A stretch of DNA of 64,000 nucleotides. Source: Strongylocentrotus purpuratus. Its lineage: Eukaryota > Echinodermata > Echinoidea > Camarodonta > Strongylocentrotidae. Both the position numbers and the translations under genes were made by a program. Below the pieces are notes generated by a model. That model saw only the letters and a program-made list of their open reading frames with translations, was not told the origin of the DNA and searched no databases. The stretch lies in contig NW_022145609.1 of assembly GCF_000002235.5 (NCBI RefSeq), positions 30,729,301 to 30,793,300 on the forward strand, in the 5' to 3' direction. Below, piece by piece: positions 10,501 to 24,600 of this stretch; within the stretch, counting starts at the first letter, position 1, and each line of letters starts with the position of its first letter.

Positions 10501-13500
10501 AAATTTGATAGAATTCAGAGCTTGAATTAGATGAAATGTCAAGTTCTATGAGTATGACACTTTAATATCTACTATTCCTTGATAAGCAACCAGGGAGGCA
10601 GGGGCTATCCCTGTGGAACCTGTATAGTTAACGAGGAACATTCATTGCCTTCTAAAAAGGATCATCTCTCGGTTGGCTCTAGGCTCTCTCTCTCTCTCGG
10701 TTATCTCCTGAATATGGTCTTTAAGATTTGCTCGTCGACATAGTGGACTGCTACGTGTGACGTCCTTTTAAGGCAATGGCAGTGCCGTAAAAGGACATCA
10801 CAGTGCCTTAAAAGAACGTTACACGTAGCAGTCCACTATGTCGACGTGCAAATCTAAAAGTCTCTATTGTCTCTCGGACGTCTATCGATTGTCGCACAGA
10901 GCAAACGGGGCTGAAATCCGTGCAAGTGTCAGGGTAGCTTAACTCTAATGAAGGTAGGTTGTCCATAGTTTAGCCAAATTGTAAATATGTAAATATTTAC
11001 TTACTTGTAAGGCAGTTCAAACCCGCTATACAAATGCACTCGGGAGTGTTATACGCAACGAGCTGACATCGACTGTTATCGGGGCAAGACTCGCTAACTG
11101 GGCACGTTAAGTCTGAAAATAAATCAATTAAAATAATTTCATGCGAGCAGCGTTATTGAAATATTAAAGGGAGTGCGATTTAGAGAAAACAGACAGCATC
11201 CTTGTTTAAGGCTCTTCAGGTAAACAATTCCGCTTTTAAAGCTACGTTGTCAAAGGACTTAATGGTATATAGCTTTCAGGTTTGTAGATTTAAAAGAAAA
11301 AACATAATCTAATTGTTTTTTATACACTAGTAATACGCAAAGGCTCAGATCAATTACAGTTCAGATTTTCCAATCGAAGAACAAATATATTCAACTTTGA
11401 TTTCTAAATATTATTAACTGATTTTCTATTGCCACACTTTTATCTATATTAAGCTGTGACCTTGGTCTCAAGGTGAACACGTTATTATCAAAATGAAGTG
11501 CAACCTCAACATTGACATAGCTAGCGACAGACTAAAACAGGTGGAAGATTTCGTGTAACCGAGGGAACAATAGCAGGAAACGGCTCAAGTTCAAGTGACA
11601 TTAACAATCGAATCAGGAAAGCAGGGGCAGCTTTCCAGAGACTAAATAACATCTGGACATCAAAAAAAGATTTGGTAGCCACACAAAGACGCAACTGTAT
11701 CAAACACTTATCCTCTCAATACTGCTTTATGGGCACAATCCTGGACAGTAAGAAAAGAAGATAGCAAAAGGCTTCAGGTGTTTGAAATGGCATGCCTCCG
11801 TTGCATAACGGGGGTGCCAAGGATAGACAAGATCCGAAACACACACATCAATATTTTGGCCACGTCCTAAGAATGAAACCCACAAGATACCCCAAAATTG
11901 CTGTTGAAGGAAACATCACAGGAAATCGACCAAGAGGCCGTCTACCGAAAAGATGGCTTGACTGCATCTCAGAGGACTGCAAAGCAAGATCCATAACAAG
12001 GCTGACAGATGCATCAAGACTGGCTGCAGACAGAAATACCTGGCATATCATCACCATACGGAAGCCATCACGAGGTCTCCTTCCGGCATGGACGGCATAA
12101 GTCAAGTACGTCAATCTATATATTATAATTGTTATTATTATCATTATTATTATTATCATTATTAGGAGTAGTAGTAATGGTATTAGTAGTACATGTAGTA
12201 GAAGTAGTAGTAGTAGTAGTAGTAATAGTAGCATGATTAATATCCTATTATTTATCATTATTGTTCCTGTTTAAAATTCTTAAATGAAAAACAAAGACAA
12301 CATAGTTTATCTTCAGTTTCTGAATATAATTAGAAATAAATAATCAAAATAATCTAACTTGTACTCAAAATAACTCTGATCGAAGTTTTCCTCTTAGATC
12401 TTTTTTTTCTCCCTACCGGCATAAATCTTGACATGGGTAGGCGCTCCTGCTGAAAATCCAGTAATATCCCTGATTTCCTCAACTCCAATGTCTGCCTCGT
12501 GGAGACCTCTAGATGCGAAGTCTGTGAAGTAGATTGAGGTGAAATAGAGCGAGATGCCAAAGAACACCAAGTCCCCCCTAACAGCGTAAACATGATCTCT
12601 TCGATCAGATAGATCATCAAGATCAATCGACTCGATCACATCATAGTAGCTCTCCGTCCAGTACAGGCGCTGTTCTGCAGAAGACGAGTTGAAAAAAATA
12701 GTCTGGTAGTTAATAAATAATTAGGAGCGACCAGATAACTGATGATAATAAAAACTGTCCCTCCCCTCTCCCTATTTTGTAAAGTACCCAAAAAGTGCCC
12801 CTCTTTATTTCAGAGAAGTGCTCCTTTTTCTTCATATAAGTGCCCCTTCTTATAAGTGCCCTTTTTTGTACCTCTGATGAGTTCGCCCATAAATGCCCAT
12901 TTCCCCTTCCTTTGGGGGCAAGATTTCTAACAAACATCCGAAAAGTATATAGTAAACCTTAATTCTATGTTATTTTGAACGACTAGAGTAGAAACTATTT
13001 CTATATCCAGGTGATATCAATTCACATTGTCTTCGTGTATACAGTATTTACATTTTACTTAAAATAAGTAATCATCTTCATTGACGATCATGTATTTACA
13101 ATGTTGAACATGAAGTGATACCATCGACGATTTTTCTTGTATACCTTGAGAATCAAGGGCCAGGCCCCTAGGTTCTCTCAATCGTGCTGTAATCAGCTGT
13201 CTTCTGTCCGATCCGTCTTTATTTGACATCTCAATCTTTCCAGTTGATAGACCTTGGTCAGTCCAGTACAATTTCCTTTTACCATAAGAAAAAAAGAAGA
13301 AAAAAATGATTTGCCCGTATCTGAAAAATGTGTATGTGAACTATGTGTATAAACATGCCATTGTATAGATGTAAGAAATGATTGATATCAGAGATAAGCG
13401 ACCTTGGAGTGGAATCCACTCCAAAAGCAGTGGTTGAATAACTCCGTTGAGAGTGGATGTTATATACCCACACATATAACCATTAACCCATCCACGCACA

Positions 13501-14018
13501 GAAATACGTTCACACGGGTATTCCAGTTGAATTGACCGTTTAGTCTCATATTGGTCCCCGGCCCCCCGACTCAGGGTTCGAAATGACCGCATGCGTGTTA
13601 CCAAAATGTCCGGTAAAGGGGTACTTTTCGTGCGACAAAGTCCGGCCCGAGAATTGTAAAAAAAGGGGTGTATTTGACTTTTAACCCGGAGATTTCTTTA
13701 AAAAGGGGGTGTTTTTTTCTTTTTCTCTCTCATCTCTTTGCACTCCTAAGAAATTATTCCGAATTAAGGGGGGTACATTGACCATTTTTCATGATTTAGG
13801 GGGGTCTTCAAGGCAGGAAAAGCCCGCGAAAAGCCCGCGAAAGGGGGGTTCGGAAATGTTGGCAGTCCTCAGATAGGGGGTGCTTTCAAAAAGAGGGAAC
13901 GAGCATATGCGTACCCTAAATAACACTGAGTGGGGGGCCGGGTATTGGTCAGGTTGATTGCGCACTAATTTGTATTGGCCTTTGAATGTTTGCTTTCAAT
14001 GTTCATATGTTTTATATT

Positions 14019-14064
<46 letters not shown>

Positions 14065-15633
14065 GTCGCGATATGTTTGTGGGTGTGTGTGTGTGTATAT
14101 ATGTGTATGTGCGTGAGTGTGTTTGTTTTCCGGGTGGGTGTGTGTGTGTGTCTGTGATAGAGAGACAGAGAGTAGACAGACACACAGGCAGAGAAGAAAA
14201 AAATAGCTGTCTATGAGAGAAAGAGAGATGACACGTTTTTTCATTTACACTCACCCTCTTTTTTGAGACAATGTGATTCCCCATGGGCGATAAAGACCCG
14301 TACTGATAATGGTTCGTCGGTTAGACCCGAGTACGCTAGCACTCACTATTTGTTCCAACAGAGTATCAGTCCAAAACATCCTGTTCGCCATTAAATCTAG
14401 GACGATTCCTTGCGGGTCTGAATGGATAAATTAGAATGTAAAAAAAAAAATACATTTACAGAGATGAAAACAAAAAATTGTGCTGGACTGTATTTGACCA
14501 AAACGATTTCATTAAAGGGGCCAGAAAAAAAATCTGATTGATCTTGGTTTGCAGCACAATGATGCACAAACCCCAGGGTGGATAGCACGATGACTGACGA
14601 TACGCAAACGTCACTGTCCAGATTTCATTTGCGCCATATTAAGTATCGAAATTAGGATGCCATTACTCAGATTGATAGAACAAATCTAAATAATTTTTGA
14701 AATGGCATATATATCATTAGAAAAAGCCTAAAGACATAACAAAAAATATACAAAAATAATATAAAACAAAACAAGAATAGAGCTAGAATGGATAAACCTT
14801 ATTTAATACATGATTAGATAAACAATAAATGAAGAAATATTTAACAAATCAACGAACAAATATAATAAATAAATATATGGATATATACATAAATAGTCTA
14901 ATAAATACATGAACGAACGAAAATATATATTATATCTAAGCCACACTCACATCCAATGCCTTCAATCAAGATTTCCTGGTTCGAACCATCAAGTGAAGCT
15001 CGATTGATTGTACTCGCGTCCTCATCACTCCAGTAAATCTTGTCGGTCCGGTAATCGTAGTCAATACCTGTAGGAGCTTCAACCCCGCTCAGTGGGATTT
15101 CGCGGATGTCCTCGCCGTGGAAGTCGAAGCCACTGTTCTCACCCACAAAGATCTTGCTATCGTCAAGGTCCGTTATAAAGATTTTGTCAGCTGAGTGGAG
15201 AATATGAGTGATAACAACAACAACAAGAACAGTTATAATAATTATAGAAACTATAATTATAATGATGATGATGATTAAACTAATAATAATGATAATATTC
15301 AGAAGAATGATAATATTAATAATAATAATGATATGATCATGTGGATGATAATGTGAATAGTAATAACAACAACATTAAAAATGACAATGATCATCAACCT
15401 AAAGATAATGATGGTGCATCTAATGATAATGGTACACTTTTACAAAGCGCACTTATGTGACTTTAATGGCAAATTGTATTCACTCGTACGAGCTTTCCAA
15501 CATTAACAAAATACTGATATGTAATAGGAAAGAGACATATCATGAGAAGTTATTATTAAGATGGTAGACAAAAATTACTGATCCAGAGGCCATAAGGGGA
15601 ATACAGAACAACAAAGTGCAAACATAAGGATAC

Positions 15634-15668
<35 letters not shown>

Positions 15669-18600
15669 CGAGCAAGAGAGAGAAGGATAGAGAGAGGGCG
15701 CTCTCCAGCAGCAGTGAGCTTTTAATTTTGTCAGTTCTTTACATTTTGTTTTAGCTTACTTTTCACTACTTACTACTTTATTTTTGTTTGTATTGTTAAC
15801 TTCTTATTCAGTGATGATATAGTTATTTGATAGTTTAACCTATGTAACTCATTAATGTATTCTTTATTGCCATTTTATTATGTATACTTGATTTAAATTG
15901 TATGTTGAACTTGTACACAAGACAGGTGTCGACAGTCTTCGGACTGTTTGTTCTGGGGTTTTGATGTAATTTGATTTGATTTCAATAAATACTATACAAA
16001 TGTGAGATATATATACGTATATATATAGAGAGAGAGATATATATAGAGAGTCTTATAAGTCTATCATTCTTACTTATTATCCTTACAGTAAAATCTCTTA
16101 TGATTATTAGCAACTCTGACCATTAACACGTTTCCTTCAAATGAAGAATAAAAATAAAAATATTAGAATAAAAGAAGTAGAAAATAAGGAGATACTTATT
16201 TTGTTTGGAGGCAACAGTTACCAGCCTTTCACCTTGTCACATTCCCTAATCGGGTAACTTTCTCATTCATATGTTCTTTATTCAGAAGGGGTGACAATTA
16301 ATGAAGAAGACATGCATTATAACTACATGCGAAATTGATTGTCATTGTTGAAATAAATTGTTTAGAATAAATCGGAAGCGAAGTTCATCTCTTCTTTCAT
16401 TCATTCATTCGAATCATTATCACCATCGTCATCATCATCATCATCCTTATCATCATCATCACCATCATCATCATCTTCTTCATCATCATCATCATCCTCA
16501 TCTGCATCACCATCATCGAAATTTGTATTTTCAATTACCTATCCGTTTCTGCTTAATAAATGTGTTAATATATTTCATGAGTTTTGTCTGGGGCTGTCGT
16601 ATGATCAGGCAATTTGCTTACAATGACAGTACTTCTTCCGCAAATAATTTTATAATGTTTTATCATGTTTGAGGAAATTTAGTATCTATGACAGTTTATC
16701 ATTTCGTTTTTGAAAATAACAATTTATATATATGTATTTGCTTAATTTATGATTCATTGTCAGAAAAATACTTATTGTACCTTGTATTATTATTGTTATC
16801 GAAAAACTGTATGTTTACATGAATGCAGAAGAAAATCAAATCAAATCAAAAATAAAATATAAGTTTTGGCTGTGTGGATTTTTCCTAAGACGTCTTATTG
16901 TTAATTCGAATCAAATCCGAAGAGTATTTGGATTGCCACTGACCGACTTAAACATAATTTAAAGAGAGTCACGTGTGATATTTCTTCGAGGGCCTCTAGA
17001 GCAGAGTAAACTTGAATTCTATTATGTAAATAATATATAATAATATTGGATTCTTATATAGCGCACGTATCGACCTTGCAAAGGTCCTCAAGGCGCTCCA
17101 ACATTACCCGGCTATGCTAGGCTGCCGATTTCGACGCTCACAGCATTTTAAGGAATTCCTTCATACCGGTACCCATTTAACACCTGGGCGGGGAGTGGCA
17201 AATGTAGATCAATGTCCATTTTACTGGTCTGTATATACTTATTTTTATATGAATTCACATGGTGACCTTAATAAACTTCAGGGTTTGAAATTTAATCCAT
17301 TTGAAACAGATTTCATGAGAACATCTGGGAATGAACTTTCTGATTGTGATTCTAATTCTATAAATACTGTTGTAAATCCATGTAAATATGTATTTGCTGA
17401 TGATTTTTGTAGTAATTTCTCATGTAAACATTTACATTTTCAATGCTACATTTAAATGCAAGGAGCTTAAAGAAAATTTTTGATGAATTTCAAATACTAT
17501 TATCTTCTCTTTCTTATGAATTTAGTATTATTGGTATATCTGAAACGTGGTTTAGTAATAGTACAGAGTTGTCATTATTTAAGTTGAATAATTATAATCT
17601 TCTACAATCATATAGGGCCACACGTAGAGGTGATGGAATTGCCCTTTATTTTAAAAAAGATTTAAATGTAACACTGCGATCCGACATTTCTTTTAATACA
17701 CCTGCATATGAGATTATTTTTTATTGAAATTCAAGGAAAAACGAAGCCAATTACCAATGGTTTTGTATATCGACCTCCAAATACTAATATAAATTGCTTT
17801 TATGATAAAAATGAATGACATTCTAGTAAAACTGGAAAGTGAGCAAAGAGATGTTTATATTATGGGTGGTTTCAATATTGATTTACTGAACTATAACACA
17901 CATTGCAAAACAACTGATTTTCTAGATTTAATGTTTTCTTTTAATATGTATCCTTTAATTTCAAAACCCACTCGTATTACACCTTATAAAGCATCATTAA
18001 TAGATAATACAATTCATAAAAGTAAATATTCAGGACTCATTTATTCCGATCTCTCTGATCATTTCCCAATATATTGTTTATGTAAAGATAAAGAAAACTA
18101 TTTTGTTCCAACTCACAATAAGAATTATAAGAAAAGATTAGTCGATGACAGAGGAATATTTATGTTCAAGGAGAAACTTGGTACAACTGATTGGCACACA
18201 GTATATGATAACAATGATGTAAATGTATGTTATGACTATGTTATTGACAAGTTTCGTACGTTATATGATGCATGTTTTCCTGTATGTACTTCAACATCAC
18301 GCAAATTTAGTTATAAAGTACAATTTAAGAAACCCTGGATAACTAATGGTATTTTGAGATCAATTAAGCGTAAACATAGAATGTATAAAGTTGCAGTTCA
18401 TACATTAAATACAAGGAAAAAAATAATATATAATGATTATAAAAACAGGTTAACTTCTACAATTAGAGCTTCAAAAGCTGAATATTATTCTAGGTTATTA
18501 TATTCATTCAAAGGTGACATGGTTAAAAAGTGGCGAGAAATTAATAATTTACTTGGAAAAAACAAAAATAGTTCATTACCACAGAAAATGTTTTATGAGA

Positions 18601-21600
18601 ATTCATCTTTCCATTCTTCAAAAGATAAAGCGCAGGCTTTCAACTCTCTTTTTATCAACATGGCTAAAAAACTTTCAGCGTCAATTCCAAATTCATCTAA
18701 ATCATTTAACGACTTTTTGACTGCACCATGCATGTCCTCTTTGTTTCTGAATCCAACCTCCTCTCATGAAATAATTAGTCTCTGTCATGAACTCAAAATG
18801 TCTTAACTTCTGTGTTAAAAAAATGTATACACTTTTTTGTGGACCCATTGTGCAATATCTATCATAAATCTCTTGTCTCAGGAATATTTCCTAACAAACT
18901 TAAAGTGGCCAAAGTTATTCCGTTACACAAAAAAGGACCAGTAAGTAATATAGAAAATTACAGGCCAATTGCACTGTTGTCAACTTATTTCAAAATTACT
19001 CGAAAAGATTATGTTTAAAAGACTTTATACATTTTTGTTAAAAAATAATTCCATAGCTTCAGAGCAATTTGGTTTCCGGAAAAATCATTCCACGTCTTTA
19101 AGCATATTAAACATTACAAATTATATAGCGCGCGCATTTGATGAAGGGAAATTTTGTTGTGGAGTGTTTATGGATCTCTCCAAAGCATTTGATACCATCG
19201 ACTATCACATCCTGCTTAAAAAATTGAATTATTATGGTATAAGAGGTGTTCCTCTAGAATGGTTTAGGAGTTATTTATTAGAAAGAAAACAGTATGTGAT
19301 GGCCGATGGTACATAATCTGATTGTTTATGTAATAATACGGGTGTCCCACAGGGATCTGTGCTTGGGCCACTGTTATTTTTGTTGTACATTAATGATATT
19401 TTAAATTCCTCAAGTATTTTAAAATTTTCATTATTTGCTGATGACACTGCTGTTATTTCTTCTCATAAAGATATTAATTTACTAATTAGTAATATAGATT
19501 ATGAATTAAGGAAAATAAGTGAGTGGTATATTTGTAATAAGTTGTTTCTTAATGCTGAAAAAACCCACTATGTAATTTTTCATTCTAAACAAAAAAGGAT
19601 TCCTAGTCATGTTGCCCCGGTGCGTATTAAAGATGATGTTCTTAAGAAAACTGATATTGTTGAATTTTTAGGTATCAAACTTCATGAATCACTTGACTGG
19701 TGCCACCATATTACCCATATTTGTTCAAAAATTTCAAGAGGGGTTGGTATCATGTCATTCTTTAAAAAGACGTTGCCGAAACATATATTATTAACTATTT
19801 ACAACAGTATTGTTTTACCACATATCAACTACTGTAATATTATTTGGGGTAATACTTACAAGACTCATTTATATAAAATTCATATTCTTCAGAAACGTGC
19901 TGTTCGTATAATTTCTAATTCTAACTATATGACTTCAAGTGCTCCTTTGTTTTATGATTTGAAATGTTTGCCAGTCTTTGACCTCATTAAATTAAACATT
20001 TTAGTCTTCATGTTCAATTCTCATAAACAAGAGCTCCCATCAATATTTAATAACATGTTTAAAACAAATTCTTTTTACCATTCTTACGAAACCAGTTATA
20101 AATCAAACTATCATTACGCCTTTGTACGTACTTCCTTGACCCAACATACTTTAAGATTCCAGAGTATTCATGATTGGAATTCCTTACCTTATAATTTAAA
20201 AGGTAGTTCAACCCTATCAAAGTTTAAATATTCATGTAAACAGTTTTTGTTTAAACAAATCAAGTGCACTGAGTAGATTTTTCTGTACAATGTTCTGCCT
20301 GCGGTGTGTGTTGGTGTGTCTGTGTGCATGTGAATGAATGAGGGTGGGTGTATGTTTGTTTTGATAAGTTTTACAATATTTGTTATGATAATTTGCTTGT
20401 ATGTTTATTTTTGTACAGGGCCCCATTCTCACAAGCTTTGCTTTTCTTGGGGTCCTTCCGATTTTGCTGTTAATTTGTCATTTATTTTATTTTGAATTTT
20501 AATGGAAAATAAATGAAATGAAATGAAAATGAAATATCACCCAGCTGGATTTGCATGTGGCGTGTGAGGTTATGGGGTATTCTTGGTTAGTCACTGTGCT
20601 TCTGTAATTGGAAGTGTTTGTTATGTGTTTGTGGATTCTTCACGCCTACATTTTCTGGAACACCCGTTGTCATGTCAGAGTTGAGAATTCTCGCACTTTT
20701 ATATATATACAGTGTGAGTCAAAAAAAAATTTACACCTAGAAAATTGCAATTTTTAAAAAAAATCATCCATGAACAGTAAATTATTATACATCTTATGAA
20801 AGATTGTTTTATCCCGAATCATTTAGTATTTCTTTGTGTCGTATGTGTTCACGCTTGGATGAACAGGAGGCATTGTTTGCGACAGTGCAAAAATCGACTT
20901 GCGCCAAAGTTGCTTATGTGATGTTTGAATAAAACAATTGGGATTTGGGTATTAAATCGGTCATGACATATCCAAATAACATTCCTAACAAAATCAATCG
21001 TGCCACACATATCAAATATCGAATATAAACGAACATTTGTGCGGGCGCATGTGTGTGTGTGTGTGTGTGTGTGTGTCTGTCTGTGTGTGTGATTTTGCTT
21101 CTGCAAAAGGCATATGTAATGCATTTCATTTCTTACGTTCAATTCTCTCACTCTGCTAATACCAACATAATACGTTTATTTTGATGTTATCAAAATAAAC
21201 CCAATTGTAATAGAATGCAATAGTGTAGGCCGGAAATATGCGGCAAGCCGGTGACTACACACGATAGCGCGCCTCTTTTGTAAAATGATATTGAGGTCAA
21301 TAACCGAATGTTTCCCAGCAGGTCGGCAAATATCAAACATAGGCGCATCTCTTTGTAACCTACATTGAGGTCACAAAGCCGAATCTTTACCACGCGTGTT
21401 TTGTAAATATCAATGATAGGCGCGCTTTTGTAATACAGATCGGGGTCGCAAGGCAAGTGTTTCCCACGACGTGTATTTTTACTAATCAATGGGTCATTCT
21501 CAGCTGATACTCCGTTTGAGTTGGTCGTGTTTTATTGGACTCAGAATTATACATGCTAATTGTACACAGGTTGTCGCTGTTGAACTGACTGCACCGGTTA

Positions 21601-24600
21601 GTTTCTATTATCACTGGGTTTCACACCAATACGCTGGATATTCGGAATTGAACAGAGAGACAGCTACACGGGATATAAGGATTAAACGGTGGAAAAGTTA
21701 CACTGGATATCTGGAATTAAACAGAGGAAGAGTTACACTGGATAATTGGATCTAAAAAGAGAAAATGTTACACTAGATATTTGGAATTGAACAGAGGAGT
21801 AATTGTATTGGATAGCTGGAATTAAATATTGGAGGAAGTTACATCGGAGCTCGGATTGCGGCATAGTCGTCTAACTAGCTCGTCTGTATTGTGTGGACGA
21901 CAAGATGGGGAAGTCTAAGGCGTCTACGGGACGAAAGGGCAAAGGAAAGCGGAGAGAGCCAGCGCTTCAAAACAGTGACCCGATCAGGGGGACAACGCCA
22001 GCTCCACATTCTCGAGTGACGAGACGCGGCTCGAGGAGTAACCCAGCCGCTTCGGCAGGGCGGGAGCGCCAAGGAGACCAGACTCCGACGGGGGGGGGGG
22101 GGGGGGGGGGGGGGGGCCAACATCACAGAATCCCTGGAAACGGCGAATCAACCGTCTATTGTCCATCCTCCACCCGGTGAGTTACCTAGCCACAGGCTAG
22201 TCTCATCTTCTAATTCCGCAAACATATCATTCCCTAAGGAGATGGGGGGGGGGGGGGGGATGGCGCAGTGAGACATATAAACTTTATGTCCGTTAATAGG
22301 TTGGACAAGGTCGGGTTGATTGTAGGCAAAGGAGATAGGGGCCTACATATAAGGTGCGGATATAATTATGGAGAGTTAGTACGATTGCTTACTTTGTTTT
22401 CAATAATTTTAACCAGCTCAGTGGGATGTTATTCATTGTCGTATAACCACGCACTTATTTGGGGTTAGTCGTGTTTCGACAAGTGATGTTGTACAATATT
22501 TAGTATGTTAAACAAGTTCAGTAAGATACTAGAAATGCAATCGTGTCAGAACGATGTGCGTGCAATGACGCCATGTTTTTACATGTCAAACGAAAGAGCA
22601 TCTCTCGGACTAGTTACGCAGAGTATGAAGTAGCATTTAATGTCATGCTTGACCGATTTAAAAAAAAAATAATAAAAAAAGTCCGGCTTCTTGATGCTCT
22701 GCACTTGGCCACTTAGAATGTGCCTGTAAAATTTCAAGAAAAATAAAGATCGTTCTGGGGTCCAGAAGCGTGAACCCGATTTGCCCCATAGACAATGCGT
22801 GTAATGCGTGGGCGGAAAACGTACAGGATCTGTATTATGACCGGACTTTAATTGTTTGTTTTTTCTCTCTCTTTATGTCACTTTATCTGACGTATTTGGT
22901 ATCATGGGAAAGAGAATTTCATGGTTGTTATTGTAAACAACTTTTTTTTTTTGTTCTATGGTAATCCTATCGAAACACGTGATGTAAAATAGATTTATAG
23001 GACAAAATTGCGTCTTAAATGACCCCCTTGACCAATTTTAAAAATCCGGCCAAGAGGTGCCCTGCGTATTGCAACTCGGAATGTCACTGCGAAATTTCAA
23101 GGAAAAAAAGGGACGTTTAGGGGGTGAAAAGCAGTCTGAAAAAATGACGCCATAGCCGATACGTGTTATATTATTGGGCGGAAACTCGGCGGAATTCGTA
23201 TAATGACCCTTGTTCAAATGTGATTTACTCAAAATTTTCTGTGTGAACATATACCATACTTGGTATCATTCGAAAGGGCACTTCATTGCGGTCAGTTTGA
23301 CACCGTTGTCGTCTGCGCGCAATGTACTGCACGCATTAAAGGCGCTATTACGTAACGCATAGTAAATTCATCATTCTTGGCGATAACTTTGCGCTGACGT
23401 ATTCGAATTTTACCAAACTGGCAGACAGTTGTCACGTATATGGATACATGTGTCTGCCAAGTTTCATTGATGTAGGTATAAAGATCGTTATTTTAGAGTA
23501 AATTGATTTATGTTTCATTATTGTTCTTTTAATGGTACACAATCTGTTAATCACTGTGTGATTTTGTTCTTTTAAGGCTACAACATTCATGGAAATCAAT
23601 GCAGATTGTGGAAAGAAAAAAAAAAAAAAAAAAAAAGAAAGAAAGAAAGAAATTGGGCTTGTTGTATTGACATGGTTGGTTGGTTGGGCTTGATTATTGA
23701 CATGGATGGTTGGTTGGGCTTGTTATTGACATTGATGGTTGGTTGGGCTTGCTTATTGACATGGATGGTTGGTTGGGCTTGCTTATTGACATGGATGGTT
23801 GGTTGGGCTTGCTTATTGACATGGATGGTTGGTTGGGCTTGATTGTTGACATGGTTGGTTGGGCTTGTTATTGACATGGATGGTTGGTTGGGCTTGCTTA
23901 TTGACATGGATGGTTGGTTGGGCTTGCTTATTGACATGGATGGTTGGTTGGGCTCGTTTATTGACATGGATGGTTTGTTGGGCTTGATTATTGTGATGGT
24001 TGGTTGGACTACATTATTGACAGGGTCGGCCGGTTTTGGCTTATTGGCTGGAGCTTCTGTTCCGGAAGTCTTAGTATTCCGAAATGAGAGGGTTTTGTTC
24101 TTTTGTTTCGTTCCTGAACTATAATCATTTCCAGTATGCCTCAAGGAGAGGAATGGCCAAGAGCGCCATGAACCGACGGTGGGGACAGGCTGCGATTACC
24201 AGATCTTGTGTAGGGAACCAATGGCCCAGGAAACTGGGCCTGCTGGGTAGAGCACCGTCTTCCCAGCTGGTCACGTGACCCGTGACCCTCGGGTTCCCAT
24301 ATTTGTGGAATCGCAGCCTGTCGCCTTCCGCCATTGCAAACAAATAATTATGGAAATGGTTTTATATGATTTCATATCTATGTTATGTAATAATATGTCA
24401 AGTTGGAAATATGCTACCGCAAAAACTCGAACGGAAATATGTAAATGGTTTTTGTATGATTTTATATCTATGTTAATAGTATGTCAAGTTGGAAATATGC
24501 TACCGCTAAAACTCGAACGGAATTATAGAAATGTTTCTATATGATTTCTTATCTATGTTGATAATATGTCAAGTTGGAAATAAGCCAACTCAAACGGAAG

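Noticed and set aside
14951..15190. Start of gene A placed at an internal Met in exon 2
   Set aside because: The acceptor, phase and match to the signal-peptide exon show that exon 2 is internal. A start there would lose the signal peptide.
16358..16672. Poly-His open frame
   Set aside because: Generated by an ATC microsatellite.
17240..20535. Active retrotransposon
   Set aside because: The FADD box is intact, but at least five frame breaks and an endonuclease Asp-to-Gly change rule out activity.
23640..24020. Regular spaced repeats considered as a CRISPR array
   Set aside because: The units are head-to-tail with no unique spacers, and the genome is animal.
23596..24144. Minus-strand 182-codon frame with NQPSMSISKP repeats
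   Set aside because: It is a 30-bp minisatellite open on both strands, ending in an A/T tract, with no start context or splice signals.
24125..24343. Minus-strand frame MFAMAEGDRLRFHKYGNP and so on
   Set aside because: Short, without recognised domain. The region contains small inverted repeats (CAGGCTGCGATT and its inverse), which suggests a repeat element rather than a gene.
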